Assembly (NCBI RefSeq): GCF_025210595.1 | Contig: NZ_JAOARH010000031.1 | Span: 1-64,000, forward strand | Length of the DNA stretch: 64,000 nt | Reading direction: 5' to 3' | From: Winogradskyella sp. | GTDB lineage: Bacteria > Bacteroidota > Bacteroidia > Flavobacteriales > Flavobacteriaceae | Shown: piece by piece, positions 54,969 through 64,000 of the stretch | How the letters are laid out: each line of letters begins with the position of its first letter | Numbering within the stretch: position 1 is the first letter of the stretch | Position numbers and translations under genes: made by a program | Notes under the pieces: model-generated | Told to the model about the DNA's origin: nothing | Seen by the model: the letters and a program-made list of their open reading frames with translations, nothing else | Database searches by the model: none

Positions 54969-55850
54969 TTAATTTCGGCGATCTTCTCCCCAAAGTAATT
55001 TTTTCCTAAGGGTCTCTAAAAAGGTTTCATCTAAACGCTCAACTAACTTAATAGTAAAATCTGCTTTTTTAACAGCAACAGTTGTTGTATTTGCGAGTGT
55101 AACAATCCTAGAATCTAAAGACATTAAAAACTGATCTTCTCTACCATTAACTCTAAAAGTAACAACCGTATTATCTGGTATTACCAAAGGACGTGCGCTT
55201 AAATTATGAGGCGCAATTGGTGTTAACACAAAACTATTTGCCTCAGGAGTTATTACTGGCCCTCCACAACTTAAAGAATATCCTGTAGAACCTGTTGGTG
55301 TTGAGAGAATAAGACCATCTGCCCAATACGATGTAAGATACTCGTCATTGAGATGGGTTTCTACAGTTATCATAGATGTGGTGTTTTTTCTACTCAATGC
55401 AATCTCATTAAGTGCAAAATTTGTTTCTGCTACACTATTATTAGTAGGTGTCGTTGACACACTCAACAAAGAACGTTCAGAGATTTTATAGTCACCCTTA
55501 AAAATTTCGGAAAGCGACACCTCAATTTCATCTGTTTGAATAGTTGCTAAAAACCCTAGCCTACCTGTATTAATACCTACTATAGGAATAGCTAAGTCTC
55601 TTACGTAAGTTATAGCTCTTAATATAGTACCATCACCACCTATACTTATCAATAAGTCATAACTTTTATCTAACTCTGTAAAAGTATTAATCGTATCTTC
55701 TTCTTGACAAACGTCATCTTGTTGCTTAAAAAAAGCTTCCTCTACAAATACCTCAACGTTATGCTTAAAAAGAACTTCTTTAAGAATTTCAAAGGCTTTT
55801 TGTGAAGATTCTTTGGCATAATTCTGACCATAAACAGCTATCTTCATCAT
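54969..55850 (-). CDS. nadK: NAD kinase
   Basis: 293 residues. The GGDGTILRA motif, NTGRLGFLA, and the substrate loop ADGLILSTPTGSTGYSLSCGGP are complete. It phosphorylates NAD+ to NADP+. It shares one base with the preceding CBS gene (55850), which implies coupled translation; the second ATG (55847) is an equal start. Confidence 0.96.
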   Translation of the reverse strand: MMKIAVYGQNYAKESSQKAFEILKEVLFKHNVEVFVEEAFFKQQDDVCQEEDTINTFTELDKSYDLLISIGGDGTILRAITYVRDLAIPIVGINTGRLGFLATIQTDEIEVSLSEIFKGDYKISERSLLSVSTTPTNNSVAETNFALNEIALSRKNTTSMITVETHLNDEYLTSYWADGLILSTPTGSTGYSLSCGGPVITPEANSFVLTPIAPHNLSARPLVIPDNTVVTFRVNGREDQFLMSLDSRIVTLANTTTVAVKKADFTIKLVERLDETFLETLRKKLLWGEDRRN

Positions 55851-56506
55851 TACATATTTAGATATTTATCGAGATATTGCGAACGTTCCTTTAAACTTTC
55901 GATATATGAATCTTCTTCGTGGCCAGAAACTACATTATAGCTATAACGCCTAAAAGTTTGAATAATATCATTTAAACTTGAGTTACCAATTTTAATCGTA
56001 ATTTGTGCTAAATCACTACTCATTTTAGAAATAAATGCTCCCAATAATTTAGCATCATTCGTTTCTACTATTTGACTTATTTCACTAAACGAATAATCAT
56101 GTATACCTTTTTCTACAATTAAAATTCCTCCTGGCTCTGAAAAAAACGGAGTTTCATTAAATAAATGTATAATATCATTAAGTTCATAATAACCTATGTA
56201 CTTATTATTTTCATCTAACACTGGCATTATATTAGAATCATTTAAAGCAAACGCTTCAAGCACATCTAACCAGTTGGTTGTAGATCTAACAAAAAACCCT
56301 TCAATGGTATAATTATATTCACTAATAGGCTTTGCACTATCAAAACAATGTGCATCTGTTTCAGAAATGCAACCCATATATATTCCCTCATTTTGAATAG
56401 GAATATGTGAATATGTCAACTGATTAAATAACAATTGCAAATCACCTATTTTATCTGCGATCCCTAGTGGCTTTATATCATTTATTACGAAATTCTGTAA
56501 CTGCAT
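55850..56506 (-). CDS. CBS-domain protein
   Basis: 218 residues from the ATG at 56506 (MQLQNFVINDIKPL); a longer frame to 56620 overlaps the pdxJ promoter and start and has no family support. Two CBS repeats (about 1-135) with a NIMPVLDENNKYIGYYE segment should bind an adenine nucleotide; a C-terminal ACT-like part follows. It is probably a nucleotide-sensing regulator coupled to nadK, though its partner is not known. Confidence 0.85.
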   Translation of the reverse strand: MQLQNFVINDIKPLGIADKIGDLQLLFNQLTYSHIPIQNEGIYMGCISETDAHCFDSAKPISEYNYTIEGFFVRSTTNWLDVLEAFALNDSNIMPVLDENNKYIGYYELNDIIHLFNETPFFSEPGGILIVEKGIHDYSFSEISQIVETNDAKLLGAFISKMSSDLAQITIKIGNSSLNDIIQTFRRYSYNVVSGHEEDSYIESLKERSQYLDKYLNM

Positions 56507-56570
56507 ATTATGAGCTTCTATATCTTGCAAATTAATCAAAAATAACCATAAAAACCCAAGATGAGTTCTG

Positions 56571-56578
56571 TATTTTTG
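56571..56578 (+). promoter_or_regulatory. pdxJ -7 promoter box
   Basis: TATTTTTG, matching TAnnTTTG, 19 bp upstream of the pdxJ ATG. Confidence 0.5.
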
Positions 56579-56597
56579 TGTTTCAAAATTGAATAAA

Positions 56598-57311
56598 ATG
56601 GCAAAATTAAGTGTTAACATAAATAAGATTGCAACGTTAAGAAATAGTCGTGGCGGAGATCTACCAAATGTAGTTCAGTTTGCAAAAGACGCGCAACGTT
56701 TTGGAGCAGAAGGCATAACTATTCATCCAAGACCAGACGAAAGACATATTCGTTACCAAGATGCTTACGACTTAAAACCAGAAGTATATACTGAGTACAA
56801 CATAGAAGGCAACCCAATTCCAAAATTTATAGACATGGTTTTAGAGATAAAACCAACTCAGGTTACTTTGGTACCAGACGCTGAAGATGCCATCACCTCT
56901 AACGCAGGTTGGGACACAATTAAGCATAAAGATTTTTTGGTTGACGTAATTAAAGAATTTAAAGACAATGGCATTCGTACATCTATTTTTGTTGACCCAG
57001 ATTTAAACCAAATAGAAGGAGCTAAAGCTACAGGAACCGACAGAATTGAATTATACACAGAAGCTTTTGCACATGAGTATAAATTAGGCAACAAAGATGC
57101 TATAAAACCTTATGCAGATTGTGCTAATTTAGCCAATACATTAAACCTTGGCGTTAATGCAGGACATGATTTATCATTAGACAACATTAAGTACTTTAAA
57201 GACAATATATCTGGGCTTTTAGAAGTATCTATAGGACATGCGTTAATTTCAGAAAGCCTATACTTGGGTGCTGAAAATGTTATAAAAATGTATTTAGAAA
57301 AACTAAAATGA
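56598..57311 (+). CDS. pdxJ: pyridoxine 5'-phosphate synthase
   Basis: 237 residues from the ATG at 56598 (MAKLSVNINKIATLRN); a TTG at 56589 would add three residues. It has the family motifs GITIHPRPDERHI, VTLVPD and NAGHDLSLDNI. It condenses 1-deoxyxylulose 5-phosphate with 3-amino-2-oxopropyl phosphate in vitamin B6 synthesis. Its last bases overlap the next gene by 4 bp. Confidence 0.96.
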   Translation: MAKLSVNINKIATLRNSRGGDLPNVVQFAKDAQRFGAEGITIHPRPDERHIRYQDAYDLKPEVYTEYNIEGNPIPKFIDMVLEIKPTQVTLVPDAEDAITSNAGWDTIKHKDFLVDVIKEFKDNGIRTSIFVDPDLNQIEGAKATGTDRIELYTEAFAHEYKLGNKDAIKPYADCANLANTLNLGVNAGHDLSLDNIKYFKDNISGLLEVSIGHALISESLYLGAENVIKMYLEKLK

Positions 57312-58072
57312 TCTTACACTCTAACATTATAGGAGAAGGAAAACCATTTATTATTTTGCATGGCTTTTTAGGTATGGGAGATAATTGGAAAACCTTAGCC
57401 AGACAATTCTCTGAATCTAATTACCAAGTACATTTAGTAGACCAACGCAATCATGGTCGTAGTTTTCATGCTCACGATTTTGATTATGAGCTAATGACAG
57501 AGGATCTAAAAAACTATTGCGACAAACACAACCTAGAAGATATCATTTTATTAGGACATTCTATGGGAGGAAAAACAGCCATGTTGTTTGCTACAAAATA
57601 TCCAGAGCTAGTTCAAAAACTTTTGGTTGCAGACATTTCTCCACGTTATTACCCTATTCATCACGACACTATTTTAGAAGGACTCAATAGCTTAGATTTC
57701 ACTCAAATTAAAACCAGAGGCGAAGCCGATAAAGCTTTAAGTAATTATGTTAATGATATTGGTACACGTATGTTTTTACTAAAAAACCTGTACTGGGTAG
57801 AAAAAGGTCAATTAGGATTACGTATAAATTTACCATCACTCAAAGACAATGTCTCAGAAGTTGGAGAAGCTTTACCAGCTCATGCAACATTTCAAAAAGA
57901 CACGCTTTTTCTTAGAGGTGATCGTTCAGAATATATAGGAGTACAAGACGAAGCCATTATTTATCGTCATTTTTCAAATTCGCGTATTGTAACTATTGCC
58001 AATTCTGGACATTGGTTACATGCCGAAAACCCAAAGGATTTTTATGAAGCTGTGATAAATTTCATATCTTGA
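57308..58072 (+). CDS. alpha/beta-fold hydrolase
   Basis: 254 residues. The nucleophile elbow GHSMGG, oxyanion region HGFLGMGDNW and catalytic His in GHWLHAENP give a complete triad pattern, similar to YbfF-type esterases. Substrate unknown. It overlaps pdxJ by 4 bp (ATGA), so coupled translation is likely. Confidence 0.92.
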   Translation: MILHSNIIGEGKPFIILHGFLGMGDNWKTLARQFSESNYQVHLVDQRNHGRSFHAHDFDYELMTEDLKNYCDKHNLEDIILLGHSMGGKTAMLFATKYPELVQKLLVADISPRYYPIHHDTILEGLNSLDFTQIKTRGEADKALSNYVNDIGTRMFLLKNLYWVEKGQLGLRINLPSLKDNVSEVGEALPAHATFQKDTLFLRGDRSEYIGVQDEAIIYRHFSNSRIVTIANSGHWLHAENPKDFYEAVINFIS

Positions 58073-58082
58073 AAATAAAAAC

Positions 58083-58430
58083 ATGAATCCCATCCTAAAG
58101 TTTTTACTAAACGCTCTAGCAGTATTCATTTTAGCAGAAATATTAAACGGAGTACATGTAGATAATTATGCTACTTCATTATTAGTTGCAGTCGTAATTT
58201 CAATTCTTAATGTATTAGTAAAACCAATACTTATTATTTTAACCTTACCTGCTACTATTTTAACACTTGGCTTATTTCTATTTATTATTAACGCAATCAT
58301 TATACTGTTGGCCGACAAACTTATAGATGGTTTTATGGTAAATGGTATTGGCACAGCCATTCTATTTAGCATTTTATTATCCATCTTGCAATCATTACTA
58401 CATTCATTCCTAAAAACAGATAAAAAGTAG
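58083..58430 (+). CDS. small four-helix membrane protein (holin_4/DUF360 type)
   Basis: 115 residues with four hydrophobic helices and the conserved NVLVKPILIILTLPATILTLG region. It is annotated as phage holin family by similarity in many genomes, but it has no phage context here and is a normal chromosomal membrane protein. Its role is unknown. Confidence 0.85.
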   Translation: MNPILKFLLNALAVFILAEILNGVHVDNYATSLLVAVVISILNVLVKPILIILTLPATILTLGLFLFIINAIIILLADKLIDGFMVNGIGTAILFSILLSILQSLLHSFLKTDKK

Positions 58431-58457
58431 CTAAAAGTCAAAGCTTTAAAACTATTG

Positions 58458-58485
58458 TTGGGTTGCGAAAAATATTGTACTTTTG
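58458..58485 (+). promoter_or_regulatory. tig promoter
   Basis: TTG (58458-58460), 17-bp spacer, TACTTTTG (58478-58485) followed by CAG; full match to the TTG/TAnnTTTG pattern, 27 bp before the tig ATG. Confidence 0.65.
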
Positions 58486-58512
58486 CAGCCCAATTTTAGT
58501 TACTAAAGCATA

Positions 58513-59835
58513 ATGAATATTACAAGAGAAAACATCGATGCATTAAATGCGGTTGTAAAAGTAGATATCGCTAAAGAAGATTACAGCGATAAAGTAGAGA
58601 AGATCTTAACAGATTACCGTAAGTCTGCAAACATTCCTGGTTTTAGAAAAGGGCATGTACCTATGGGAATGGTTAAGAAGCAATATGGTAAAGCTGTATT
58701 GGTAGATGAAGTAAATAAGCTATTGCAAGATGCTTTAGGCAAATATTTAGTTGAAGAAAAACTAGACGTATTAGGTAACCCATTACCAAAACCTCAAGAT
58801 GATTTAGATTGGGATGCTGATACATTTTCTTTTGAATTTGAATTAGGTTTAGCACCAGAATTTGATGTTAAACTAAAAGGAAAAAAAGCAATCACTCACT
58901 ACAACATTGTTGCTGACGATAAAATGATTGACAATCAGGTTGAGCATATCCAAAAGCAATACGGAAAATTAGTATCTCAAACTGAAATAGCCGAAAATTC
59001 TGAAGTTACAGGTAAGTTTACTAATGAGGAAAACGCTATTGACAATGTTGCAACAATTACATTAGATAAATTAAAAGGAAAAACAAATCCTAAGAAATTT
59101 ATTGGCGCTAAGGTTGGTGATGTTATTTCATTAAAAACTAAAGGTTTATTTAATGACGACCACGATTTAATGAACTTTTTAAAAGTACCTCACGATGACG
59201 CTCACGGATTAGCAATAGAGGTTACTTTTGAAGTTACTGAAATTAACGAGAGAGAACTTGCTGATTTAGATCAGGAATTATTCGATAAGCTTTTTGGACC
59301 AAAAGCAGTAACTTCAGTTACTGAGTTAAAAGACAAAATTAAAGAAGATTCTGAAAAACAATTTGCACAACAAGGCGATCAAAAATTGTTAAATGATGTT
59401 ACTGAATATTTAGTAGAAAACACAAAGTTTGATTTACCTGCTGAGTTTCTTCAAAAATGGATGCAAACTGCCGGTGAAGAACCAATGACAGAAGAGCAAG
59501 CTAAAGAAGAATATGAAAAATCTGAAAAAAGCATGCGTTACCAATTAATTGAAGGTAAATTAATTGCCGAGCATGAGTTACAAGTTCAGTTTGAAGAATT
59601 AAAATCTTTTGCCATGGACATGATTAAAGGTCAAATGGCACAATTTGGACAAATGAATCCAACTGAAAAGGAATTAGAAGACATCGCTGCTCGTATAATG
59701 TCTAACCAAGATGAAGTAAAACGCATCTCTGAACAGCTAATGAGCCAAAAATTATTAAACCTATATAAAACTGAAGCAAATCTTAAAACAAAAGAAATCA
59801 CTTATGATGATTTTGTTAAAGAATTCTACAGTTAG
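58513..59835 (+). CDS. tig: trigger factor
   Basis: 440 residues. The ribosome-binding domain carries the signature region PGFRKGHVPMGMVKKQYG; a PPIase-like domain and a C-terminal helical cradle follow. It is a ribosome-associated chaperone. The order tig-clpP-clpX is conserved in many bacteria. A terminator after it (59920) separates it from clpP, so the protease genes probably have their own promoter. Confidence 0.95.
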   Translation: MNITRENIDALNAVVKVDIAKEDYSDKVEKILTDYRKSANIPGFRKGHVPMGMVKKQYGKAVLVDEVNKLLQDALGKYLVEEKLDVLGNPLPKPQDDLDWDADTFSFEFELGLAPEFDVKLKGKKAITHYNIVADDKMIDNQVEHIQKQYGKLVSQTEIAENSEVTGKFTNEENAIDNVATITLDKLKGKTNPKKFIGAKVGDVISLKTKGLFNDDHDLMNFLKVPHDDAHGLAIEVTFEVTEINERELADLDQELFDKLFGPKAVTSVTELKDKIKEDSEKQFAQQGDQKLLNDVTEYLVENTKFDLPAEFLQKWMQTAGEEPMTEEQAKEEYEKSEKSMRYQLIEGKLIAEHELQVQFEELKSFAMDMIKGQMAQFGQMNPTEKELEDIAARIMSNQDEVKRISEQLMSQKLLNLYKTEANLKTKEITYDDFVKEFYS

Positions 59836-59881
59836 TATTTAAAAACATATTAAGGCTTTTGCCTTAAAACCTTAAATTGTC

Positions 59882-59901
59882 ATTCCTGTGCAAACAGGAA
59901 T
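59882..59901. repeat. REP-like intergenic palindrome
   Basis: ATTCCTGT/ACAGGAAT with loop GCAA in a GTCATTCC..GGAATCT context. A second related stretch (CCTGAATTGA ... GGATCTCATAAC, about 59990-60060) follows the tig terminator. Compare the elements at 14419-14489. Confidence 0.55.
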
Positions 59902-59919
59902 CTAAAAATTAGTATCTTT

Positions 59920-59954
59920 AAGGCGTAAAACCAAAAAAGTTTTACGCCTTTTTT
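59920..59954 (+). terminator. tig terminator
   Basis: AAGGCGTAAAAC (59920-59931) and GTTTTACGCCTT (59939-59950) form a 12-bp stem with a T-run to 59954. Confidence 0.9.
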
Positions 59955-60095
59955 GGCACTAAATTTTGCATAAAATTACGTGTTATCCTGAATTGACACA
60001 CTGAGCTTAGCCATGCTAAACATAGCCTAAATATCAAAGTGTTGTTTTAGGATCTCATAACTAGAATTTTCATTAATAAAAAGAATACAGTTTAA

Positions 60096-60770
60096 ATGAA
60101 TTACGGAAAAGAATTTGAAAAGTTCGCTATAAAAGATCAAGGTATAAACAGCATGTATTATGATAAAATAATGCGAAGCATGTACCCAACCAACCTAACA
60201 CCAAATATTATTGAGGAAAGACAATTAAACGCAATTGCAATGGATGTTTTTTCGCGATTAATGATGGATCGTATTATATTTTTAGGCACAGGAGTCAATG
60301 ATCAGGTAGCTAATATTATTCAAGCCCAATTATTATTCTTACAGAGCACAGATGCTTCAAAAGATATTCAAATCTATATCAACTCACCTGGCGGCTCTGT
60401 ATATGCTGGTTTAGGCATCTACGACACAATGCAATTTGTAAAACCAGACGTTGCAACTATTTGTACTGGTATTGCAGCATCTATGGCAGCAGTATTGTTA
60501 TGTGCTGGCGAAAAAGGAAAGCGTTCAGCATTAAAACACTCTCGTGTAATGATTCACCAACCAATGAGTGGCACTCAAGGACAAGTATCTGATATGGAAA
60601 TTGCAGTACGAGAAACAATAAAAGTAAAAGAAGAGCTTTACAACATCATTTCTAGTCATTCTGGTAAATCTTATGAGGAAGTAGAAAAAGACTCAGATAG
60701 AGATTACTGGATGAAGTCTGATGAAGCTTTAGCATACGGAATGATTGATGAAGTTTTAGAACGCAAGTAA
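60096..60770 (+). CDS. clpP: ATP-dependent Clp protease, proteolytic subunit
   Basis: 224 residues. The catalytic Ser in GIAASMAAVLL, His in RVMIHQPMSG and a downstream Asp make the triad; the N-terminus is longer than in E. coli and has no maturation site I can point to. It assembles the 14-mer chamber fed by ClpX, encoded 79 bp downstream. Confidence 0.97.
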   Translation: MNYGKEFEKFAIKDQGINSMYYDKIMRSMYPTNLTPNIIEERQLNAIAMDVFSRLMMDRIIFLGTGVNDQVANIIQAQLLFLQSTDASKDIQIYINSPGGSVYAGLGIYDTMQFVKPDVATICTGIAASMAAVLLCAGEKGKRSALKHSRVMIHQPMSGTQGQVSDMEIAVRETIKVKEELYNIISSHSGKSYEEVEKDSDRDYWMKSDEALAYGMIDEVLERK

Positions 60771-60849
60771 ACTTACACGAATTCTTACGACTAAAATTTC
60801 CTAAAACTAAATGAGGTTTCTGCATTGCAGGAACTTAAAAAAACTTAAA

Positions 60850-62079
60850 ATGGCAAAAGAAGAATTAGAATGTTCATTTTGTGGTAGAAAAAAGCCTGAG
60901 ACCAATTTATTAATTGCAGGTTTAGACGCTCATATCTGTGATCGTTGTATAGAACAAGCACATGGCATTGTTATAGAAGAATCTAAACAAACTGGTAATG
61001 CTGAGCTTAGCGCAGAATTAATGCTAAGAAAACCAAAAGAGATTAAGGCTTTTTTAGATGAATATATTATAGGGCAAGAATACACTAAACGTGTTATGTC
61101 TGTTGCAGTTTACAACCATTATAAGCGTTTACTACAACCACCTTCTGATGATGATATTGAAATACAAAAAAGTAACATCATTATGGTTGGGCAAACAGGT
61201 ACAGGTAAAACCTTATTAGCAAAAACTGTTGCTAGAATGCTTAACGTGCCTTTAGCCATTGTAGATGCTACTGTATTAACAGAAGCAGGTTATGTAGGTG
61301 AAGATGTAGAGAGTATTTTAACTCGTCTTTTACAAGCAGCAGACTACAATCTTGAAAAAGCACAACGTGGTATTGTGTTTATAGATGAGATTGATAAAAT
61401 TGCACGTAAGAGCGATAATCCTTCTATTACTAGAGATGTATCTGGTGAAGGTGTACAACAAGCTTTACTAAAGTTATTAGAAGGCACTGTGGTTAATGTA
61501 CCACCAAAAGGTGGTCGTAAACACCCAGACCAAAAGTTTATAGAAGTTAATACAGAACACATCTTATTTATTGCTGGTGGAGCTTTTGATGGTATTGAAC
61601 GCGTTATCACTAAACGTCTTAATATGCAAGCTATAGGCTATAGCTCTATAAAAGATGACAATGTGGACGATGATAACATTTTACAATACATCATACCAAA
61701 GGATCTAAAAGATTTTGGACTTATACCAGAAATAATTGGTCGTTTACCAGTATTAACACACATGGATCCTTTAGATGCTAATACACTAAGAGCTATCTTA
61801 ACAGAACCTAAAAATGCCATTATAAAACAATACAAAAAATTGTTTGCTATGGACGAAGTTGAGTTTAGTATTACCGAAGATGCATTAGACTATATTGTTG
61901 AAAAAGCTATAGAGTATAAGCTTGGCGCTCGTGGATTACGCTCGTTATGCGAAGAGATTTTAACTGAAGCTATGTTTGATTTGCCTGGCTCTGGCGAAAC
62001 AAAACTTAATGTCACCAGAACTTATGCTGAAAATAGGTTAAACAAATCAACTCTAAAAAAACTGAAGGCTGTGTCTTAA
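60850..62079 (+). CDS. clpX: ATP-dependent Clp protease, ATPase subunit
   Basis: 409 residues from the ATG at 60850 ([10 protein letters not shown]); an ATG at 60811 would add 13 residues of non-family sequence. The N-terminal zinc-finger [14 protein letters not shown], Walker [11 protein letters not shown], Walker [11 protein letters not shown] and the pore loop YVGEDV are intact. It unfolds ClpP substrates, normally including ssrA-tagged proteins. Confidence 0.97.
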   Translation: MAKEELECSFCGRKKPETNLLIAGLDAHICDRCIEQAHGIVIEESKQTGNAELSAELMLRKPKEIKAFLDEYIIGQEYTKRVMSVAVYNHYKRLLQPPSDDDIEIQKSNIIMVGQTGTGKTLLAKTVARMLNVPLAIVDATVLTEAGYVGEDVESILTRLLQAADYNLEKAQRGIVFIDEIDKIARKSDNPSITRDVSGEGVQQALLKLLEGTVVNVPPKGGRKHPDQKFIEVNTEHILFIAGGAFDGIERVITKRLNMQAIGYSSIKDDNVDDDNILQYIIPKDLKDFGLIPEIIGRLPVLTHMDPLDANTLRAILTEPKNAIIKQYKKLFAMDEVEFSITEDALDYIVEKAIEYKLGARGLRSLCEEILTEAMFDLPGSGETKLNVTRTYAENRLNKSTLKKLKAVS

Positions 62080-62106
62080 AAGACTCAAAACTTTCAAATA
62101 AAAAAG

Positions 62107-62143
62107 AAACCACAATTTCAATATTAGAAATTGTGGTTTTTTT
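62107..62143 (+). terminator. clpX terminator
   Basis: AAACCACAATTTC (62107-62119) and GAAATTGTGGTTT (62127-62139) give a 13-bp stem, followed by T to 62143. Confidence 0.92.
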
Positions 62144-62163
62144 AGTTGTTAGGATTGATTAAT

Positions 62164-62181
62164 AATATTGCATGCAATATT
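62164..62181. repeat. 18-bp perfect palindrome
   Basis: AATATTGCATGCAATATT in the gap between clpX and the PD40 gene, beyond the clpX terminator. No T-tract; it could be a binding site, with no partner known. Confidence 0.35.
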
Positions 62182-62349
62182 TTATATTAATTAGGATGTA
62201 ATAAATAGCACATTTATTTACTGCTAAGATATAGCCAAGTTTTAATGTAAGCTCTATTTGTTTTATATTTTGGTTAAAGTCGTTTTAAATCTCGTTGTAT
62301 GAAATTTTAATGCACTTTTTTTCGTTAAAACACCAAAAAAAATTCCTTA

Positions 62350-63537
62350 TTATTTAGCTAATAACTTAAGTATAGCATTGAGCTTTTTTTCCTCAGATTC
62401 AAAACTAAGCGTATAGTCTTCGTAACCGTCTTTTAAAACTTTAATCTGATAATCTAAATAAGGTCTTATTTTAAAACTATATGTAGCATCTTTATTGGTA
62501 ATCTGCCTTTCTATCTCATTACCTTCACTATCTAAAAGAATTACAATAGAGTGTGGTAATATTTTTTCTTCTTCAGAAATAACGATGCCCTTTAGTTCAT
62601 TGTATATTTCTCTAGATTTAAACCTGTACATATTAAAGGCATCATTCTTATTGCCTTTATTAGAAGAAAACACGCCCTTTTCTTCGTCAATAAAAATAAA
62701 ACCTACTTCATCTTTCTTTGAATTAACAGAAAGCCCTAAATTTCTTGGTGTTTTATATTTAGAATTTATAACTCTAGATAAAAAAATGTCGTATCCACCT
62801 ACACTATCATGACCTTTAGAAGAGAAGAATAATTCTTTTCCGTTTTTAGCAGTATGTGGATATTTTTCATCTTCGGTAGTATTAACAATATCACCTAAAT
62901 TTTCTGGTTCACCTATAGTACCATCTTCAAAAATTTCAGCTTTATAGATATCAAAACCACCATAACCGCCTTTCATGTTTGAAGAAAAATACAAGTATTT
63001 TCCATCTTGAGAAACGTGAGGATTTTCAACCGAATAATTATCGTTACTTACAGATAGCTCCACTTCATTAACCCAATTACCATAAGAATCTTTTTCTAAA
63101 TCTGCTTTATATAATTTATAGTTTAAAGAGTTAGAACGCTCACTACGTGTATAATATATAGTATGTTCATCTGGTGAAAAAGTAACCTGACCTTCATTAG
63201 CTTTAGTATTTAAAATACGGCTAAACAATAAAGGTCTAGACAACTCTCCATAGGCTTTTATATCTGTACAAAATAAATCAGTATATGGAAGGTTAGTCGC
63301 TGGATCTATACCATTACCAAGTCCGCCAATTTTCTTTGAAGAAACAATGACTAATTTATTTCTAAATGTAGTACAAGCTATTTCAGAATACTTAGAGTTA
63401 ATTTTAGAAATATTAACGGCATAAGCATAACCACTCTTATTTGTACCATCAGAATTGTTTTTTGGGTCTGTTTTACTATATGAATTGTAGGTGCAAAACA
63501 ATAACGCTACCACTAGCGTATGTAGTGTAGATTTCAT
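62350..63537 (-). CDS. exported PD40-repeat (TolB-like propeller) protein
   Basis: 395 residues with a signal peptide (VVALLFCTYNSYS). Repeated WD40-like/PD40 blades are visible (GQVTFSPDEHTIYYTRS, ENPHVSQDGKYLYFSSNMKGG, YPHTAKNGKELFFSSKGHDSVGG), then a carboxypeptidase-regulatory-like end (LKGIVISEEEKILPHSIVILLD). Longer relatives carry an OmpA domain at the C-terminus; here it is absent. Probably a periplasmic or surface-associated protein of unknown role. Confidence 0.85.
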   Translation of the reverse strand: MKSTLHTLVVALLFCTYNSYSKTDPKNNSDGTNKSGYAYAVNISKINSKYSEIACTTFRNKLVIVSSKKIGGLGNGIDPATNLPYTDLFCTDIKAYGELSRPLLFSRILNTKANEGQVTFSPDEHTIYYTRSERSNSLNYKLYKADLEKDSYGNWVNEVELSVSNDNYSVENPHVSQDGKYLYFSSNMKGGYGGFDIYKAEIFEDGTIGEPENLGDIVNTTEDEKYPHTAKNGKELFFSSKGHDSVGGYDIFLSRVINSKYKTPRNLGLSVNSKKDEVGFIFIDEEKGVFSSNKGNKNDAFNMYRFKSREIYNELKGIVISEEEKILPHSIVILLDSEGNEIERQITNKDATYSFKIRPYLDYQIKVLKDGYEDYTLSFESEEKKLNAILKLLAK

Positions 63538-63690
63538 AATGTAGGGATTATGGATTAATTACGATAGCAAATTACTAATCAAGCACATAATTACTAAAAA
63601 ATCGTCATATTTTTTAGATAATCGTCGCTTTTTTCCGACAATTATTAAAAAAACTCTTTTTTCTTCGTTGAAATATCTCCTCTTACTTTT

Positions 63691-64000
63691 TTAAGCCTTA
63701 TTTAAACGTAATAATTCGTCTATATAATCTCTAGAATTAGATAAACGAGGTACTTTATGCTGTCCTCCAAGTTTATCATTTTCTTTTAGCCAATCATAAA
63801 AAAGGTTGGTTCTGGCACAATGAATTTTTGGCTTATTAAGCGTCATATTATTATAGCGCTTAGCTTCGTAATCAGAATTTAATGCTTTTAGAGCATTATC
63901 AAACAATTCTTCAAAATAAGACATATCTTCTGGTGGCTTTTTAAATTCAATAACCCACTCATGCGCACCTTTTTCTTTGCCTTTCATAAATATTGGCGCG
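63691..64000 (-). CDS. GH3 auxin-responsive-promoter family protein, C-terminal part
   Basis: The reading frame is open to the last bases on the minus strand (codons for Ala-Pro-Ile-Phe precede the Met at 63987), so this is only the C-terminal 103 residues. FMKGKEKGAHEWVIEF, KIHCARTNLFYDWLKENDKLGGQHKVPRLSNSR (given here by its key residues H, K, P, R) fit the GH3 family of acyl-adenylating, amino-acid-conjugating enzymes. The substrate of the Bacteroidota members is not known. Confidence 0.8.
   Translation of the reverse strand, partial: APIFMKGKEKGAHEWVIEFKKPPEDMSYFEELFDNALKALNSDYEAKRYNNMTLNKPKIHCARTNLFYDWLKENDKLGGQHKVPRLSNSRDYIDELLRLNKA

Noticed and set aside
58083..58430. Phage holin
   Set aside because: No phage genes are near; the family name is only by similarity and the gene sits in a housekeeping cluster.

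Overview
The window is a chromosomal segment of a marine-type member of the Flavobacteriaceae (Bacteroidota). The evidence is low GC, a type IX secretion C-terminal sorting domain, a DUF5686/CarboxypepD-like protein, paired OmpH/Skp genes beside bamA, a 2TM-domain protein, promoters of the TAnnTTTG type, and almost no Shine-Dalgarno sequences. No genus can be assigned from the sequence alone.

Left core region (1-26.1 kb). An OmpR-type two-component pair (kinase cut by the window edge) is followed by a deoxynucleoside kinase, then a convergent block with two pyrophosphatases (membrane HppA and soluble Ppa), a DUF5686 surface protein and the pyruvate dehydrogenase E1 beta subunit. Divergent from these are the electron transfer flavoprotein genes etfB-etfA, a DUF151 nuclease-like protein, a CNT nucleoside transporter, thyA, a TonB-C-like protein, a dihydrofolate reductase fused to a 2TM membrane domain, a lipoprotein, fabD and lspA. 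Next come galE and a DegT-type aminotransferase on the minus strand, waaA, a small Ala/Asp-rich lipoprotein and a large type IX secreted protein.

Genomic island (26,106-43,817). A 17.7-kb element is inserted at the 3' end of tRNA-Leu(UAA) and bounded by 15-bp direct repeats. Its integrase, an excisionase-like protein and two unknown genes sit at the left end. The rest looks like a defence or cell-suicide cluster. On the minus strand are a small acidic ORF, a TPR histidine kinase, a NarL-type regulator, a gasdermin-like 271-residue protein, a caspase-like protease overlapping it, and a frameshifted TIR gene 13 bp further on. On the plus strand a tight seven-gene operon encodes two ThsB-like TIR proteins, a TIR protein, a patatin phospholipase, a deoxyribosyltransferase-like/TRAFs-binding protein, a second TIR protein and a PLD-like/P-loop protein. 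A dyad ATCCTCAATAYTRAGGAT lies exactly midway (48 bp each side) between divergent promoter-like ATTTGTAR boxes of the two transcription units. A second copy lies upstream of the gasdermin gene at 58 bp, so one regulator may drive all of them. A 151-nt multi-stem element with a terminator, a lipoprotein and a KAP-type P-loop NTPase fill the right end. This island is the best candidate for a previously undescribed system.

Right core region (43.8-64 kb). It holds tRNA-Leu, tRNA-Gly, mutS, an RNA methyltransferase, a gamma-carbonic anhydrase, murI, and the envelope cluster ompH-ompH-bamA-uppS-DUF6089-nadK-CBS. Divergent from that cluster come pdxJ, an alpha/beta hydrolase, a small membrane protein, tig, clpP and clpX. 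A PD40 propeller protein and a GH3-family protein cut by the window end close the region.
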